64,000 nt of DNA from Primula veris (Eukaryota > Streptophyta > Magnoliopsida > Ericales > Primulaceae): contig OY821740.1 of assembly GCA_963682055.1 (NCBI GenBank), positions 43,730,795-43,794,794 of the forward strand. The letters are read 5' to 3'. Each line of letters opens with the position of its first letter. The stretch's first letter is position 1. Below are positions 52,115 to 64,000 of this stretch, one piece after another. The position numbers and the translations under genes were made by a program. The notes beneath the pieces are model-generated. The model did not search any database. It was not told the origin of the DNA and saw only the letters and a list, made by a program, of their open reading frames with translations.

Positions 52115-53598
52115 AAGATTCTGTAAGTTTCAATATTTTTTTTTTGCCATTTAAGTTTTAACCTTATTTTTTTTGCCTATAAATATAAGCTGTGTAAATT
52201 AGATAGTTTCTTGCCTTTTCTTGTTATTTAGCAAAAGATCACAAAGTTGTACATGTAAAGAGTATGAGACTGTAATACAAATACTCATTTTTTTTTCTGA
52301 TCATTTAGTTTGTGAAATAATAAGTACAAAACATGTTCCTCAGAGGAATCAAGAAACTGGATTTTGCTTCCAACATACACTCAACTCAGTTCACACTTCA
52401 CATGCATACGATGTAAAGACACTAGAGATATTGGTGGGCTGTAACGTTAGTTGTTTCTCTTGCTCATTTTTCAATTACTGGTCGATATTTGGAGTTGGAT
52501 TGTAAATGTGAGCTTTACTGAATACTGTATGATGTATGCTTTATGCCGTTATGGTGATCGCAAGATTGGCAACGATGTAGCACGTCTTTACTTTTCTCTC
52601 TAAATGCCATCAAATTGTCATACAGTCATATTATTGCTTCTCATATGAGTCATCCTTGGTACCTTCCTATCCAAAGTTGTAATTTTACTAATAATACGAG
52701 TGAAAGCAGATTTCATATATTATGCACTACTGAGTGACTAAGTTCTTAATTCTTCACTTTTGAGCCATGTACAAAATTAGCTTCCTCATTATTGCTAATG
52801 TCAGTACTACTGTACTAGATATTCTTGGATACAAAATCTGCACACTACAACATAGTTAATTTTTACGTGTAGGTATAGCTTCCAAACAAAACTTTAGTCT
52901 TGTGGTAGAAGATTTGAGTTTTGAGCATCAGTACAATCTTAAGTTGTCAAGTTTTAAGCAGATTGACTTTGAACTTTATCGGGGAAATCGTGAGACATAA
53001 ACCAAGGAAAAGGATGTCAGCGGGTTTACATTTATGGTGTTTGGACTTGTTTGGTTGTATGTGTATCAGGTTATGAGAAAAAAAACTGGAGGTTGTCATG
53101 TTTTATGTATTTTTTTTTTCTGTTGCAAAAAGGTCGCTTTCAAGCTATGCAACATTAAATTCATAAAATGAATTATTATTTTTTTGCAAAAATGTACCTA
53201 TATTTCTTCCTGTGAAAAGTAAAAACCCAACTTAAAAGGTACGTTGTTTACTTGTTTATAGCGCTTCAATTTTTAGACATTGTCGGTAATAATAAAAGGA
53301 CAAAGATCTATTCAGATGTGAAGTAACTAAAAGAATAAAATGCCTTCTTATTATTATTATAAGTAACAACTTATAGAAGTACATAACTGACAACAGAGGC
53401 AGATAATTCTACCTGCCTCTTCACATTATGGCAGCTTCTTTCTCTTATCCACCCTCGAATTACGCCTTTTGCATGTAACGTCTTCTTGTGTATTATCTAT
53501 TTATTGCAACTTTTTGTCAATGTGCAAATTACGCCTTTTGTAATGGTATCTAAAGTCTTCTTGTGTACGTACTATCTCTATTTATTGCAACTTTTTCA
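52115..53598. other. Convergent intergenic region VPS54 / SCPL51
   Basis: About 1.5 kb between two 3' ends, expected to hold both 3' UTRs. It is AT-rich. A short duplicated phrase (TATTTATTGCAACTTTTT and CTTCTTGTGTA) occurs around 53485-53597. I see no gene. Confidence 0.6.
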
Positions 53599-56500
53599 TC
53601 AATTTGAAGAAGGGGAATGTGTGATGGTTCCCACCATGTCAAGTGCAACGCAAGGTTGATCAACCGGTATCTGCAATAAAAAGTTACTCGTACTTGTAGC
53701 TTCATAAGATTTATCCCTCAATAGTTTGAGATTTCATTTCAAGCTTTGCAAATTAAAAAAATGTATTTTCATTTGTTTAATCTGGAAGAACATCAACTAC
53801 CCAGTTCCCGTCTAGAACGACTCAACGTTTAAGTGGTTATTACTTCATTGGGAAAAAAACACAATGCTTTCCAGCTGATTGCAAAAGTCTTGTGTTTCGT
53901 AGGTTAAATAATTGGAAGATTAAGTAATAAAAGGTTAAAAACCGTGAATTGTATTCCATTAAGAGTATTTAAATAAAGCAATAAAAACCCTGAGAATTGT
54001 CTTCCATAGGAGTATTTAAATAAAGTAATAAAAATCGTGAATTGTATTCCACAGGAGTATTTATACTTGTAAAGTTGTAAAAGCATTATTAATATTATAT
54101 GATTTTCTAGGTGCACTCCTGAGTATGGTGTTAATGTCACGTTTCACTAGAATTCACATTTATCTTCATGCTACCTAAAGAGCTACACGGGGGACGTTTA
54201 CTTCTTGTTGATACTACTAACTTTCATAAAAATTCATGATATTTAGTTGGCTAATTGCACAAAGAGATTCACTACTAGTATTGCTGTCTTAGGTAAATTT
54301 TTGTCATTATATGCATACCAAACGGAAGATGGGCACAAAAAATACAAGGACTACGCACCTAGCAGTTAGACTAAAAACATAGGGATAATTTTGAATACAA
54401 ATTTAATTAAGTAATTCGATGTGATGTGAATATGTAATGCAATGCAATAGTGACTTACAAAATGGCCAGCTCCAAGGATCCAATAGAAGTGAAAGTTTTT
54501 GTACGATCTCGTGAACCCCTTTGTCCCTTTCTCAGCCCCACAGTACAAAGGGTCCCTATCCATTCCCAAGAAAGTTTTTAGGCCATCCCACCTAGCAAAT
54601 AATAAATGAATATGATACTATTTTTATATATGTATGCATCACAATAAATTAATAAAACAATCATTGGTACAAACATGATTATAGGATTGACTCATTTTTA
54701 AATTGCAAAACAACGCGCCCTCCCAACTATCCTTTGTCTTACATGAAGTACGACTTATCTAGAGAAATAGTGCTTAGCATGAATAAGAGTTTATTTTTTT
54801 TCCACTTCAGTTAAATAAACACTTTAACTTACACATTTGTAATTACAAAAAAAGGTTTTGTATTATTCAGTGGTATTATTTCCTAAAATTTGTTTGCCAA
54901 CCAACTACCATGATAGGGAAAGTTTTAGTGGATGAGCTGTGTGAAGAAAGAATAAAGCTTACTTTAATTTCCCAACCCATGCTTCCGTTCCCTTGGTTGA
55001 ACAAATGAGATCAAGCTGACAATAGCAAATAAGTTTCGTTACATATATAAAGTGATAAACACATTGAAAATTTTGGCACTTGCAAATTTATTACAATCGC
55101 ATTTTAAACTACAACTTTAATGGGGAAATTTTAAAAAATAATATTTACAAACTATTCTTTTTACCTAAGGTTTTTATTTTTACATATATGCCTGATTTGA
55201 ATGGCAATAAATTACGAATGAAAAGAATGTTACTTGGCCGTTGTACACAGTCATATTGACTCCTTTTGCTAATAGCTCGTCAACCTGTGAATCAACAAAC
55301 AGTAAACAAATAAACCAAACACACATCGCAAAAAAAAGCAAAAAAAAAACCGAAACTAATAAAATTTGCGTGAATAAATTGCACCTAATGGAAAACTAAG
55401 TACCTCATTGATCCTTGTCTTCATAAAATCACCAGCTAAAGCTGAGAAAACTAGGTCACCCTGTCCTCCCCATCTATAGAAAGAAAAAACTAAATTTCAG
55501 AAAAGAAATTCTTGAGACTTTTTTTTTAATTATTATTATTATTTATTTAACAAGAAAAAGGGAAGATTGCCCACTGCACTCCTTTTGGGATTATCTTTAG
55601 CTTCCTTTTAATAACACCATTCATAATCGTATCAAGTGAATTTCCATTCCCGCCAGGAGATGATCTGACAGAATCAAAATATTTCGAGTAGTGCTTCATC
55701 GACTTTCCTTTTACGGATGATGAATCATCTATTTGCATGAAATTGTAAAAATCCTGCAAATAAATTTGAAAGTCATCTGTAAAAACATGAATTTTTAAAC
55801 CAAAATCCAATTAAGGCAGTATCGCTTGCCACATACAACACCGTTACTTCTGGTGCTAATTTCGATCTCAAGGTCACTCCAAGTACTAGTCGCATTTTCG
55901 AATTTCCCGTTCTGGATTTGCTGCTTAATTTGCTGAGCTAAACTGTTTTAACACAATTCTTCAAAATTTTAGTAAGGAAAAAAAATTCAATTATTTGCAA
56001 TAAAAGATGTATTTTCTTGAAAGAGTAAAAAATCAAAGACCTGTTTGATTTTCGCAGACCATTATCATCTAGTCTTGATACATCTTTCAGAAGAGGACCC
56101 CATGAGAACTGCAGATATTGTTGTAAGAAAAGGTAATGTACTTGTTGCCAAAATTAAACATACCAATTTGTAATTTCATAGGAGTACATATATATAAAAT
56201 ACGATTTGCAATTATTTTTGAAAATTACTTACCACAAAATCTTCTGGTGAGATCCAACTATCACCTAATGCAATTCCTGCATTCCAGAGGTTGTTGAGGA
56301 CATTTTTGGTAGCATGAAATTGCATCAACAATGAAAAAAATTACAAAGATAATAATCTGTGATTGATTAGCATCTACAAGCGATCATCATCATGCAATAG
56401 ATAAATTTTGAATCATTGTGCTCAATTCTCAGTCGATCTTCATTGCATTTTACTTTCGAGATCTAAGCAAGACAGTTTTCTAGAAGGAAACCTGACATTG

Positions 56501-57950
56501 GTTCGAACACAGTTATTTTTCAATTGTAATAAGCTAAGGACTAAGGTGCAAAAAGTTGATTTATGCTTCCACTGTTTGGGTAACTGGGGTTTAAATTTTT
56601 GGAGAAAATGTTTTTTTTTTTTAATTTAAAAAGGCCAATCAATAGCGGAATTAAAAGAGAATGTACTCACCTCCAAGATTAGCCTTTAACTTTCCGGTTT
56701 CGATAGCTTTAATGGCCGATAATCCAAGAGTAACCGCAAATTTCCCCCCATAAGACTCTGCCACAACGTACAATGGACTTTTCTGTAGACTATCACTTTT
56801 GTTGAAAATTGCTATCAATAATGTAGTTAAATCTGTAGCAGCTTCCTCATCTGTTTTGACAAATAATGTTGCATTCTCCACATAACTATACCCTGTCCCA
56901 ACTGGATTATCCTGCATCAATTATCACATGTGCAATTAAAAAAAATTCACATGCTGTGTTACTCTTTAAATGTTTTATTTTAACGAAAAAACATTTTACC
57001 ACAAATAAGAGATCAGCTTTTTTCAACCATGTTGAGTTCCTTGGCTTTAAATCAGTGTCCAGTGGTCCAACTTCTTCAAAATTTCCAATACCAACTCCTG
57101 AAGCACCCTAATAAATCAAAGACATTTCAGTAATGAACTAACTACTATTTTCGATCAAATTTACGAGATAATCATATTTAAAAAGACCAACACTATACTT
57201 GGGATGAACACCTTAGGAATCAAACGATGCTGGTTTTAGGGACTAAAAGCAACAACTTTGTTGTCAGAATTTGCACTTTAGGGACGTTTTACGACCATTA
57301 CATGCCAGTTTAGGTTTACAGATTAAAGCAAAACAGATATTCAATTGTTTACCATAAAATCATGCTAAGTTTACGGATTTTAAATAATGCACTCTTTATT
57401 TCAAATTAAGTAAACTAAAAAAAGAAGTTATGACATGAAAAGACTGGGGTTTTTGCATTATTTTCTCACTTCTATTCCAAACATGAAAATCCAAACGGAT
57501 TTCAAAATAGAAAAAAAATAATGCCACCTATATATTTATTGTGTTGTCCTTTTATACTTACAGGTCCACCCTGTAACCAAAGGATTACTGGCCATGGCTT
57601 GATTGGATTCTCCACTCTGTATGGACTTTTATAATGCCACCAAAACATATGTGCTTCTGTTAAATTTGTTCCCAAAAAAGAAAAATAAACCAATGTTAAT
57701 TCTACTAAATATATTAATCCTAGATCAACTCATTATCCATTCTCTAGAATCTCTACCAAGTACCAAATCACCTTAAACATGTCAAATATATGTGTATATA
57801 AGTAAAGTATAGAAGAAATTTACTTGGTCTAACTTCAACATAACCCCATTCTTCAGATCCATCTTGAGTAGCTTCTCTTGCATCGTTGGCCAATATAAGA
57901 AATGGAAGTGAAAATAGAAAAATACCAAGAACAAAATTGAACTTTTCCAT
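53599..57950 (-). CDS. SCPL51: Serine carboxypeptidase-like protein, SCPL51 type, 13 exons, 448 aa
   Basis: Exons in coding order: 57824-57950, 57562-57656, 57000-57107, 56671-56911, 56233-56276, 56041-56108, 55837-55942, 55575-55753, 55404-55473, 55234-55284, 54963-55015, 54459-54591, 53599-53670. All are GT-AG and in phase, 449 codons. It belongs to peptidase family S10, secreted or vacuolar serine carboxypeptidases. A signal peptide is visible (MEKFNFVLGIFLFSLPFLIL). Family marks are WGYVEVRPKAHMFWWHYKS, ILWLQGGPGASG, VAESYGGK with nucleophile S163, NGQLDLICST with D365, and GAGHFIPVDQP with H424. The oxyanion-hole region GGPGASG is intact, so the triad looks complete. The exon 8 donor uses CA|GTGGGC, chosen because it restores GVQWGGQGD. 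The protein closely resembles Arabidopsis SCPL51; its natural substrate is unknown. Confidence 0.95.
53945..54070. repeat. About 46-bp tandem repeat in SCPL51 intron 12
   Basis: GAATTGTATTCCA.TA.GAGTATTTA-type units start at about 53945, 53994 and 54039, each followed by AAATAAAG.AATAAAAA or a truncated version. This makes three imperfect copies. Confidence 0.8.
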
Positions 57951-58013
57951 TTTGAATAGCAAGAGATGAGAGTGAGACCACCTACTTTGAAAATATGAGA
58001 CTTGAAATTCTGC

Positions 58014-58025
58014 ACATATATATAG
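58014..58025 (-). promoter_or_regulatory. Likely TATA box of SCPL51
   Basis: On the minus strand, CTATATATATGTG lies about 65-75 bp before the ATG at 57950. This fits a TATA box about 30 bp upstream of a short leader. Confidence 0.5.
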
Positions 58026-59034
58026 GAGTAATTAAATTTAGTATTTATATTCTAATTCTATGTCACAACTCACAATAGCGTGTGCATGAGCATGTCTGTC
58101 AAACTGACCACAAATTTAACTTCACAGTTTTACATACAGTACATCTTCTAAATATATAATTGTAGCTCTCCTAAAAAAAAATAAAAATACTTGTAGCTGT
58201 ATGCACTCATATATATTTAGGGGGAATAAGAAAAGACTTGACACGGAAAAGTCACTGAAAAAAAATCTATCATACAAATGAGTAAAATGAAAAGTTAATA
58301 TAGGTAAAGTGAAATTTTTTTTTTAAAGAAAAAAAGAGCAAAAACAAGTCAACAAATAATAAAAAAAAACCATAAACATTTAGAAAAATTAATTTGTAAA
58401 TTTATAAACTCAGTTTTAAACATTTACGATTTTTCTGATTTTTCCTGATTTTTTATTTTTTTTTCAAAAGAAACAATAAAATAAAATAAAAAACTCAAAT
58501 CATGAGTTGTTGTCACGTCATTTGATATTTGTTTGGTTAATTTGTGTCACGTCGTGCCATGTCAGCAAAAATACGTTGATTGGTAAATTATTGTTAAATT
58601 AGTATGTAAATTGTTAAATATCGTAGTTGGGTATGAAAATTGTTAACAACCGATAGTTTGGTATACAAAATATGAATTAACAACCAAATTGTTGTCAACA
58701 ATTACTTTTTGTTATAATAAATGTTCATTGATTATGATTCTTAAAAAGATTGGGTTTTAAGTCCTTAGGTTAGGTTAGGAGTACCATCTACAGTATTATT
58801 GTGACTTTTAAAATGTTTGTTAAGGAGATAACTTTTCATATTTTCTGAACAAATTGTACTGTATTAATTTTCAATGCATAATCAACAAAAAATAGAATAA
58901 ATACTGAATACATATTTTTAACAGTTAACATTACAAATACAAACTTCTCCCCTATTGGAGTTTTTGTTGTTGATAAACCCCTATTGCTATTGAATATTTT
59001 TAAGCTAAGGTGAAAACCGATGACTAACTCGCCA

Positions 59035-59200
59035 AGTCGGAGGAATTAGGATTTAAAAGTGGGTGATGCTGAATTACATATTTATATTTTTATGTAATTA
59101 TGTGGATGCTGAAATGATATAATCGTTAACTTCTAAGAAAAATACATGGAAAAATTTCATAATTTAATCAATACGGGGATGCAAACATTTGTTAGCCCGA
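59035..59200. mobile_element. Diverged relative of the CNX1-intron hAT-type MITE
   Basis: The order GTCGGAGGAATTAGGATTT, GTGGGTGATGCTGAATTA, ATTATGTGGATGCTGAAATG, ATATAATCGTTAACTT and AAATACATGGA parallels 8386-8510 (CCGGAACCAGGACTTG, GGGTGGGGCTAAATTA, and so on). The ends are not clear. Confidence 0.5.
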
Positions 59201-60408
59201 GTTCATCTTTTAATAGTCTTTTACACTCTCATCATGTGTATATTTACACTATACTACGTAACGGATACATACAACATTGGATAGTAAGTGGGGGAGAGTC
59301 ATTGCCACGAGATCCTCCCCTATATACCACTTAAGCATTATAGATAATATAAAAAAAAGCTAGTCTTTTTTAACTTTTTGATTAAAAGTACTAAACTTGT
59401 AGAGAAATGATTATTGCATTCTCACAAATACTTTACTAGTTCAAAAACTAGCAGAATCATTTTAAGTTTTAACCTTACGGAACAAAAAAATTCCAAAATT
59501 TGAGGTCTGGTAGACTTTGAATGCTCAATGGCTATAGGAATCGCGATGAACGCATTGACTGAAAACGTTATTTCTATTTTCCACTTATAACTTGTGTTTT
59601 AGCGTTCTAAGTATTCTTAGTGTAGGAAATAAATTATGCCCGCAATTAGAAAGACAAATCTGTACTTTTTCAACCGGTTGTAACTTGTGACCGCTTAAGT
59701 TCTCTGTTTTATGTGTTCGTTTGAGTTCTATGTGCTTTCCCGCCACTCGAGTTATTAATCATATTTTTTGATTTTACCATTAACAACCCAGTAATAGCAT
59801 TGTTTTTTTTGTAAATCAATTTTGTCCATATGCTTATGATTCGGCAAGTCTTTATTTATTTTTTAGGATTTCTAATTGGGATCTGAAATCAGTTGCTTGT
59901 GAATGTAATCGACGTATATATTTACCAGGATACCTAAGTAATCTGTTTAAAAAATTTAAACAACAGGCATCATCCATTTGTTGTAGTATTTATTTGTTCT
60001 ATATGATTGATATGTTATTTGTATTGAATAGCCAAATAGGCATCCATGAACAACCCAGTCGTCAATTAGCAGCCAATCTTTTATGATTGTATCCCAAGTG
60101 AGTTGCATTTGATTGAATGTAATAGACGTCTGATTTTCTTGAAGAAATCTACACGGTTATTTTCTATTTTCACAAATTCCTATGTTTTATCGATTGAATG
60201 TAATTGATAAATGACAAGTACTGTATTAGAAATTGCTAGTTACTAGGCGGTGAAGATATCTGCTGTATTTAACATTGTTATTAATTTTATATTGCTCTTG
60301 GAAGGAGCTAGAAGACGACTAAATTTTAAATTGTTGTTATGATGCTCTTTACAACCATATTAAGTTGCCTGATACGTTAAGTTTTTGCAGCTAAACTGTT
60401 TAAGCTTG

Positions 60409-60500
60409 GTTTTATTATTCATTAGGTATGATGTACTTGTTCAAGCTCAGTTTCTTATTCATTAGGTATGATGTACCTATTCAAGTTCAGTTTCGTAATC
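60409..60500. repeat. About 44-bp tandem duplication
   Basis: TATTCATTAGGTATGATGTA is repeated, followed by CTTGTTCAAGCTCAGTTTC and CTATTCAAGTTCAGTTTC. Directly after it, GGATTATGTGGGAATAAAGA occurs as a second small tandem pair (about 60516-60570). Confidence 0.85.
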
Positions 60501-61449
60501 ATTTGATTTTTCAGATAATGTGGGAATAAAGAGCGTTACGGATTATGTGGGAATAAAGAGCGTTAGGTACTAACGCAACTTCGAATTTTCGGATTATGTG
60601 TGAATCAAGAGAGATGGGCACTAGCGGCAAGTTCGGTTATGCGCAATCGCATGGCGTCAATCCCCAAGAAAAAACATAAACATTCTCCCCGGGGGGAGTC
60701 TCTTCCTATCTAGCCATTCTTTAAGATCTAAATCAGAAAACATTTTACACGGATTGGAAAACTTCACAACAGAGTAATATTTTGCGCATCTTCTCAACCT
60801 TGTAGTGCATCAAATACAATCTCAATGTCGAAAGTTGTATCTTGCCAACCGGCGACTATATTTTTTGCATTTTTGGACTTACCACTTGAAGTATTTTCTA
60901 CCACGATCTAAACTTTCTACAAACTCAATTCCCCATTCCTTAACTATTGAATTACAACAATCCATATTCATGCCTCTAGAACCAAGCAGATTGCTAATGT
61001 TGATACAACTCTTTTGAGAAACCATGTGCTGGGTTGGGTACTTTCTCTCTGGATATCAAACTTACACACATCTTCGTCCATATAATGAATAAAAACATTC
61101 ACACGCTAGATCATCTTTTGGGAAAAAAATCAGAACGGACACATCACTGGATCATTAATGCACACAACCATCCATAGCATACCAAGTGCATAAAAAACAA
61201 AAACAGAAGTTACATAGACTATGAACAAGACAGAGTAGAAGATTACAAAAGTTAATTCTTGTCACTGTAGGACATATTCAACATCTATCTTAACTGCCTA
61301 CCTAATAGTTTTACCCTTGGACCAAATACAACCCAACCAAAGTTCAAAGATTAAAAAAAAACTAAACTGCCATAACAAAACAACTACTGCAGTTCCAAGC
61401 CTTCCTTAATTTTCTACCTGCCTAAACAGAAAATCCCGGAACTAGAATA

Positions 61450-62094
61450 CTAGTTTCCGGATTCATGACCTTTTAACTTTGTACTAGCCATGTAGTTAGA
61501 AACCGCCTTAACCCCCTCAGACATCGCATGCTTAGCAAGCTCTCCGGGCAACACCAACCTCACCGCCCCTTGCACCTCCCTAGACGACAGGGTACTCCTG
61601 TCCATATACTTCACCAATGTAACGGCCTCTCCCGCCAACCTCTCAAACATATCCGTCATGAAATTATTCACCAGTCATAGCCTTGGAAGATATTCCCAAA
61701 TCCGGATGCACTTGTTTCAAAACCCTGAATACATACACCTTGTATGTCTCTCCCTCCCCGGCCCTCCTCTTTCTACTCCCCCTCTTCTTTGTCTCACCAC
61801 TCTCCGCTTTTTCTTTAGTTTGGTTTTGTTTGTTGGTAGGTGGCACTTTAGCTCGCTCACACAGGACTCTTCTTTTTCTTTTTCTTGCTCCGTCGTTGTG
61901 GTTTGTTCTTGGTCATTTTGTTCAGTTGTTTTCTCCCCTATGGTTATCGCTTTGACAGGTGTCACGATCTCGCCTGGGTCGGAGAGTACTGAGCTGGCAG
62001 TGACGACATCTACTACGGCGACTTGGACGGTTTCCTTCACGACTTTTGTTGTAGTTTTCACCACTACTTTGCCTGATCTTTTCTTCGGGGCCCT
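61450..62094 (-). pseudogene. Broken histone H2B gene, long-tailed H2B.8 (H2B.S)-like
   Basis: The minus strand encodes a whole H2B fold: [20 protein letters not shown] then SKAMT in one frame, and [19 protein letters not shown] through [20 protein letters not shown] to a stop at 61450 in another. The long tail (62094 to about 61800; VVKTTTKVVKETV, Glu/Thr-rich, then Lys/Arg-rich) fits H2B.8, a sperm-type variant that compacts Arabidopsis sperm chromatin. At least three lesions are visible. Where a start followed by APKK is expected, the codon is AGG (62092-62094), with an in-frame TGA two codons earlier and no other in-frame ATG. The frame changes within the tail (about 61950-61720). A two-base loss after SKAMT (about 61672) shifts the frame again. 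Gene position beside VPS41, protease and ATP10 homologues supports orthology. Assembly error or an unseen intron remain alternatives. Confidence 0.8.
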
Positions 62095-63463
62095 CTTTCA
62101 ATCTAATATAGACAGGTTTTTTGTTTGATAGTTTTTCACTTTTTCTTATACAGAGGATACAAGTTTGAAAATGGACAAGTGAAGGGAGGTAAATAAAAGG
62201 GGGCAGTAACCACACTAATGTAACTGCGTTGAGAGTGCTGAAGATTGACACGTTGAGGATACTTGTCAGTGACAGTGGCGGTAAATACATACGTGGATAG
62301 TAGGGGTAAAAGAGTTTAATAAAACCATGTAAGAAATATGAATACGTGGTCTGATAGTATTATCCTACCAATCAAACGAAAGTACATAAGTTCTAAAATA
62401 GTTTTTTTAACCTAAACAATGTCCATTTTACCAATTAAGCATGGGATTTAAGAACGTTACCCAAATGGTACATGAACGCTGAAAATCAACTCATCATGTC
62501 AATGGCATTTGGGTATGTATATAAATTGACTCAAATTGATCCCGGTAAAAGGACCCAAAAAAATATTGACAAGTTGAAACTTAATTTGAACATAGAAGAT
62601 TATTTTTATTATGTAAAAAATCACTGAAAATTTTCCATGTAGATTGTAAAATTTTATTCTACAACAAATATCCTCGTGAAAATGAAGCAACAGTAGTCCA
62701 CTCTCATTGTGATGGCAACTTCCAGCACCTTTTACAAACAGCGGCAAAAAAAAAAACACTAAAACACAAATAGCTGCTATATAACTCGGCTTAAAACTAT
62801 TCAAGCACCGGCAGGAACAACTGTTTTTTCTAGTCAAGCTCAGACACTCAGAAATTGAACTAAACCATACTTGTATAGAACATGGCAAGTCCTAACAAAT
62901 GTTTGTGCCATCGATCTAATAGCAAGGGTGTATCCATCATTATATCAAACGAATGTCATTAAAAAACAATTTATCTGCAGAAATATCTCAATGAAGACCT
63001 TTATTTCCCTGCAAAGCTTGTAAAAATCACTCTACAAGTTTGAGTTCCATAGGCCAGCATAAAAAACCAGAGAGATAGATATATGTCGAACACGAAAGCC
63101 GACAAATGGTAATCATCCCAGCTAACGAAACTTATGTAAGTGTCAATTCAATCTTTTTGTGGGTCCTAAGTTCCTTAAATTGAATGTAAACATGTTCTTG
63201 AGGTACAAATTAAGATTTACGCCATTTCTTGAACACCCCACTCTATAGGCTTAAGCAACACTTAAGTGTGCCATCTTATATTCCGTATAGAGTTTCCGTG
63301 TGCATTTATTTTTACACAGAATATAATAAAAAGGGAAGTGTACAACCAAAAGAGACTTTAAAAATGTAATTTATGTACCTAGAGGGTGTCCGTGTGAAAC
63401 AACTGATCAGATTTCTTCTTCTTGTTAGTCTAACTAGTAGTAGCTCCTAAATATTTATTACAT
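62095..63463. other. Region between the H2B-like pseudogene and the RING gene
   Basis: About 1.4 kb, expected to hold the old H2B promoter and the 3' UTR of the RING gene on the same strand. A minus-strand reading frame near 62499-62888 lacks an ATG start and resembles no family I know. I see no supported gene. Confidence 0.5.
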
Positions 63464-63581
63464 TTATTGGATAGGATACGAACGGATCATCTCGATCACA
63501 GGTGCTAGGCACATTGGGCACTTCCCTTTACCTTGGACAAGTTTCTCTCCACATTTTGAACATGTGCACATGTGGCCGCAT
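63464..63581 (-). CDS. Last exon of a RING-finger (C3HC4) protein, partial
   Basis: A minus-strand acceptor (CTGTAG before 63581) opens an exon reading [20 protein letters not shown] then [18 protein letters not shown] and a stop at 63464-63466. This is the C-terminal half of a RING finger (CGHMCTCxxC...CPxCxAPI) placed at the very end of the protein. That layout is seen in a group of plant RING proteins thought to be E3 ubiquitin ligases. The first acceptor base completes an Arg codon (phase 2 intron). Upstream exons are probably beyond 64000; I could not identify one in 63582-64000. From memory an Arabidopsis RING gene (At2g27950) lies near SCPL51, which may be the counterpart. Confidence 0.7.
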
Positions 63582-64000
63582 CTACAGAAAATGGAAAACA
63601 GTGAAAGAACTCAAATTAGATAAGCACAAACAAACAATTTAGCTTATTTTTTTCGCAAGTCACTGCGTGTAGATTTACCTGCCCCAGATCATCAATTACA
63701 ATCAACAATCTGGCATCTATACACCTTGGTATGTATATTCTGCCATTAGAAGTTGCAATTAACCCATACCATGGTGGTATAGGCCCTATAGGGTAAGGGA
63801 AGAAAAAAAGTGATTTCTAAAGTGAAAGTATGACCCATAACCTTTTAATCGGTCTCCAATGACAGTCTTTTATATTCCTTTATATGATACAGTAGACATA
63901 AGAACCACATGCTTTATAGAAAATCTTAGGATAATCGGTTATGTGATCAAGTAGAATGATATCAAATTAATATTCCATATATTAGTAAATATCTAGCAAA
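63582..64000. other. Probable intron of the RING gene
   Basis: This AT-rich sequence upstream of the last RING exon has no convincing exon on either strand. It probably belongs to the intron joining the next exon outside the window. Confidence 0.4.

Larger units (their letters stand above)
57951..61449. other. Region upstream of SCPL51, no gene found
   Basis: About 3.5 kb. It holds the SCPL51 promoter (TATA-like stretch at 58014-58025), an AT-rich stretch (58200-58750), a diverged relative of the CNX1-intron MITE (about 59035-59200), short tandem duplications at 60409-60500 and 60516-60570, and then the region 3' of the H2B-like pseudogene. A minus-strand run near 60880-60980 reads like VKEWGIEFVESLDRGRKYF but has stops around it. 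I do not recognise it. Confidence 0.55.

Noticed and set aside
55575..55580. Possible GC-AG intron at SCPL51 exon 8 (TGG|GCAATC)
   Set aside because: An ordinary GT donor a few bases earlier (CA|GTGGGC) keeps phase and restores the conserved GVQWGGQGD reading.
61658..62128. 156-aa plus-strand frame opposite the H2B-like gene
   Set aside because: It is the antisense shadow of the H2B tail and fold, whose minus-strand reading is clearly histone-like.
62499..62888. 129-aa minus-strand frame with a hydrophobic stretch
   Set aside because: It does not start with ATG, resembles no known family, and lies where the RING gene 3' UTR is expected.

Overview
This is 64 kb of nuclear DNA from a flowering plant, almost certainly a eudicot. 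It is AT-rich, genes are split by many GT-AG introns, and microsatellites and short non-autonomous transposons are common. Every multi-exon protein I could splice is a conserved plant gene. The species cannot be named from the sequence. All exon models were built by hand, using splice signals, reading phase and remembered family sequences.

Layout: (1) 119-5689, minus: GPI-anchored-type A1 aspartic protease. (2) 7412-15328, plus: CNX1, the MoeA-MogA fusion that inserts molybdenum into molybdopterin. (3) 17819-21026, plus: a mitochondrial ATP10-like F1Fo-ATP synthase assembly factor. (4) 22777-33107, minus: VPS41, a HOPS tethering subunit. (5) 35894-52114, plus: VPS54, a GARP tethering subunit. 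(6) 53599-57950, minus: serine carboxypeptidase-like 51. (7) 61450-62094, minus: a broken histone H2B gene resembling the long-tailed, sperm-type H2B.8. (8) 63464-63581, minus: the last exon of a RING-finger protein that continues past the right edge.

The genes are not a pathway; VPS41 and VPS54 both tether vesicles but belong to different complexes. From memory, the protease, ATP10, VPS41 and H2B.8 homologues lie close together on Arabidopsis chromosome 1 (about At1g08170-At1g08220), so this looks like a conserved ancestral block with CNX1, VPS54 and SCPL51 interleaved.

I found no undescribed multi-gene system. The most notable signals are: the H2B.8-like gene with at least three disabling lesions; VPS41 intron 1, which holds four extra copies of its own exon 1 end plus 5' splice site; a duplicated exon 18 fragment in VPS41 intron 7; a 12-codon uORF ending one base before the VPS54 start; a perfect 14-bp hairpin just before a VPS54 3' splice site; two clean MITE insertions with target-site duplications in CNX1 introns; and several intron-borne tandem duplications.
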